Of a DNA stretch of 5,148 nt, positions 4,149 to 5,148 are shown one piece after another. Location: positions 1 through 5,148 of the forward strand of contig CAXTFM010000207.1 of the NCBI GenBank assembly GCA_964243435.1. Reading direction: 5' to 3'. The notes under the pieces were generated by a model, which saw only the letters and a program-made list of their open reading frames with translations, ran no database searches and was not told the origin of the DNA. Origin of the DNA: RH-AL1 sp964243435. Lineage in GTDB: Bacteria; Pseudomonadota; Alphaproteobacteria; Rhizobiales; Beijerinckiaceae. The stretch's first letter is position 1, and every line of letters begins with the position of its first letter. A program made the position numbers and the translations under genes.

Positions 4149-5148
4149 GTGTCGCTGTTGACCCTTTTCCTTGGCCGTCGGCTCGCCAACCGCGAGGTCG
4201 AGAGCCGCAAGATCGGCGCGCTGGAAGGCGTCCCGGCGATGGGCCTCGACGGGCTCGGCTCGGCCTCCTACGGGCCGGAAGCCATGCTCACCGTGCTCGC
4301 CGCATCCGGCGCGGCGGGCCTCGGCGCCGTCCAGCCCCTCACCCTGGCCATCGTCGCGCTCCTCGTCATGCTGTTCCTGTCGTATTGGCAGACGATCAAG
4401 GCCTATCCCAGCAACGGCGGCTGCTACACCGTCGCCCGCGAGAACCTCGGCGAGTCCGCCGGCCTGCTCGCCGCCGCCGCGCTGATGGTGGACTACCTGC
4501 TCAACGTGGCGGTCGGCGTGTCCGCCGGGATCGGCGCCCTGACCTCGGCAGCGCCGATGCTGCACCCCTACACCCTGCCGCTGTGCCTCGCCGTGCTCGT
4601 CGCGATCACCCTGGTCAACCTGCGCGGCACGAAGGAGTCCGGCCTGGCCCTCGCCGTGCCGACCTACCTGTTCGTGGCGAGCCTCGTCCTTGTCCTCGTG
4701 CTCGGCGCCGTCGCCGTTGCGACGTCCGGCGGCCGGCCCGCGCCGGTCGTCGCGCCCCCCGCCGGCGCCGCCGCCGGCGCGCTCACCACCTGGCTGATCC
4801 TGCGCGCCTTCGCGGCAGGCTGCACGGCGATGACCGGGGTCGAGGCGGTGAGCAACGGCGTCGGCGCCTTCAAGGAGCCGACCGTCACCTACGCCCACCG
4901 CACCCTCGCCGCGATCTGCCTGATCCTCGGCGTCCTCCTCCTCGGCATCGCCTTCCTCGCGCGCAGCTACGGCGTCCTCGCGATGGACCAGAACGCGGAC
5001 GGCTACCAGAGCGTGCTGTCGCAGCTCACCGCCGCGATCGTCGGGCGCAACTGGCTGTACTACGTCACGATCGCGAGCGTGCTCGCCGTGCTGTGCCTGT
5101 CCGCCAACACCAGCTTCGTCGGCTTCCCCCGCCTGTGCCGCAACGTGG
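4149..5148 (+). CDS. KimA-like APC-superfamily transporter, N-terminal 333 residues (3' end outside window)
   Basis: The frame is open from GTG 4149 to the right edge (333 complete codons). The cytoplasmic start (1-25, with FLGRRLANREVESRKIG) leads into the first helix with GLDGLGSASYGPEA (32-45). Further landmarks are SYWQTIKAYPSNGGCYTVAR (79-98), ENLGESAGLLAAAALMVDYL (98-117), LVNLRGTKESG (155-165), a helix at about 168-191, and RAFAAGCTAMTGVEAVSN (219-236) followed by AFKEP. These align by eye with the Bacillus subtilis potassium importer KimA (KUP/APC type), which has the same sequence of landmarks. Asp34, Tyr41, Asp115, Tyr116, Thr229 and Glu232 match residues I recall as important in KimA. 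Asn119 and Gly123 replace the Thr and Ser that help hold potassium there. The substrate could therefore be K+ or an amino acid. About eight helices are seen; full relatives have around 12 plus a soluble tail. Many relatives are annotated simply as APC family permease. Confidence 0.85.
   Translation, partial: MSLLTLFLGRRLANREVESRKIGALEGVPAMGLDGLGSASYGPEAMLTVLAASGAAGLGAVQPLTLAIVALLVMLFLSYWQTIKAYPSNGGCYTVARENLGESAGLLAAAALMVDYLLNVAVGVSAGIGALTSAAPMLHPYTLPLCLAVLVAITLVNLRGTKESGLALAVPTYLFVASLVLVLVLGAVAVATSGGRPAPVVAPPAGAAAGALTTWLILRAFAAGCTAMTGVEAVSNGVGAFKEPTVTYAHRTLAAICLILGVLLLGIAFLARSYGVLAMDQNADGYQSVLSQLTAAIVGRNWLYYVTIASVLAVLCLSANTSFVGFPRLCRNV

Noticed and set aside
4080..4898. Long open frame (272 codons) on the minus strand, rich in Gly, Arg and His
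   Set aside because: It lies opposite the KimA-like transporter, which has clear membrane helices and family motifs. The minus-strand product is low-complexity, as expected from the complement of GC-rich coding DNA.

Overview
The window is very GC-rich, with codons that almost always end in G or C, and it is densely packed with genes. A trimeric autotransporter next to an IalB-family protein, a cobalamin-riboswitch-controlled cbtB-cbtA pair, and a KimA-like permease together suggest an alphaproteobacterium, probably of the Hyphomicrobiales/Methylobacterium type. That placement is inferred from gene content and style; no taxonomic marker gene is present.

Layout: (1) Positions 1-1536 (+) hold the C-terminal 511 residues of a YadA-like trimeric autotransporter adhesin. 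It has a last trace of head repeat, four neck motifs, a stalk module present twice, a coiled coil and the beta-barrel anchor. Its 5' end lies outside the window. (2) Positions 1536-2138 (+) encode a secreted IalB-family protein whose ATG shares one base with the adhesin stop codon, so the two are probably translationally coupled. (3) A 93-bp convergent gap follows. (4) On the minus strand, 3285 down to 2232, cbtB then cbtA encode a predicted cobalt transporter. They are preceded by a cobalamin riboswitch (about 3435 to 3325) and a plausible sigma70-type promoter (3469 to 3441). (5) A tautomerase-superfamily protein (3608-4015, +) diverges from cbtBA. (6) A KimA-like APC-superfamily transporter starts at a GTG at 4149 (+) and runs off the right edge.

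How the parts work together: the adhesin/IalB pair is a surface and envelope module. The cbtBA unit imports cobalt and is predicted to be turned down when cobalamin is plentiful. The cbtBA leader is the most interesting regulatory DNA here. Its segments can form mutually exclusive helices: a P1-like closing stem plus a local hairpin, or a perfect 9-bp helix around the B12 box. No CRISPR array, tRNA, rRNA, insertion sequence or phage feature was seen.
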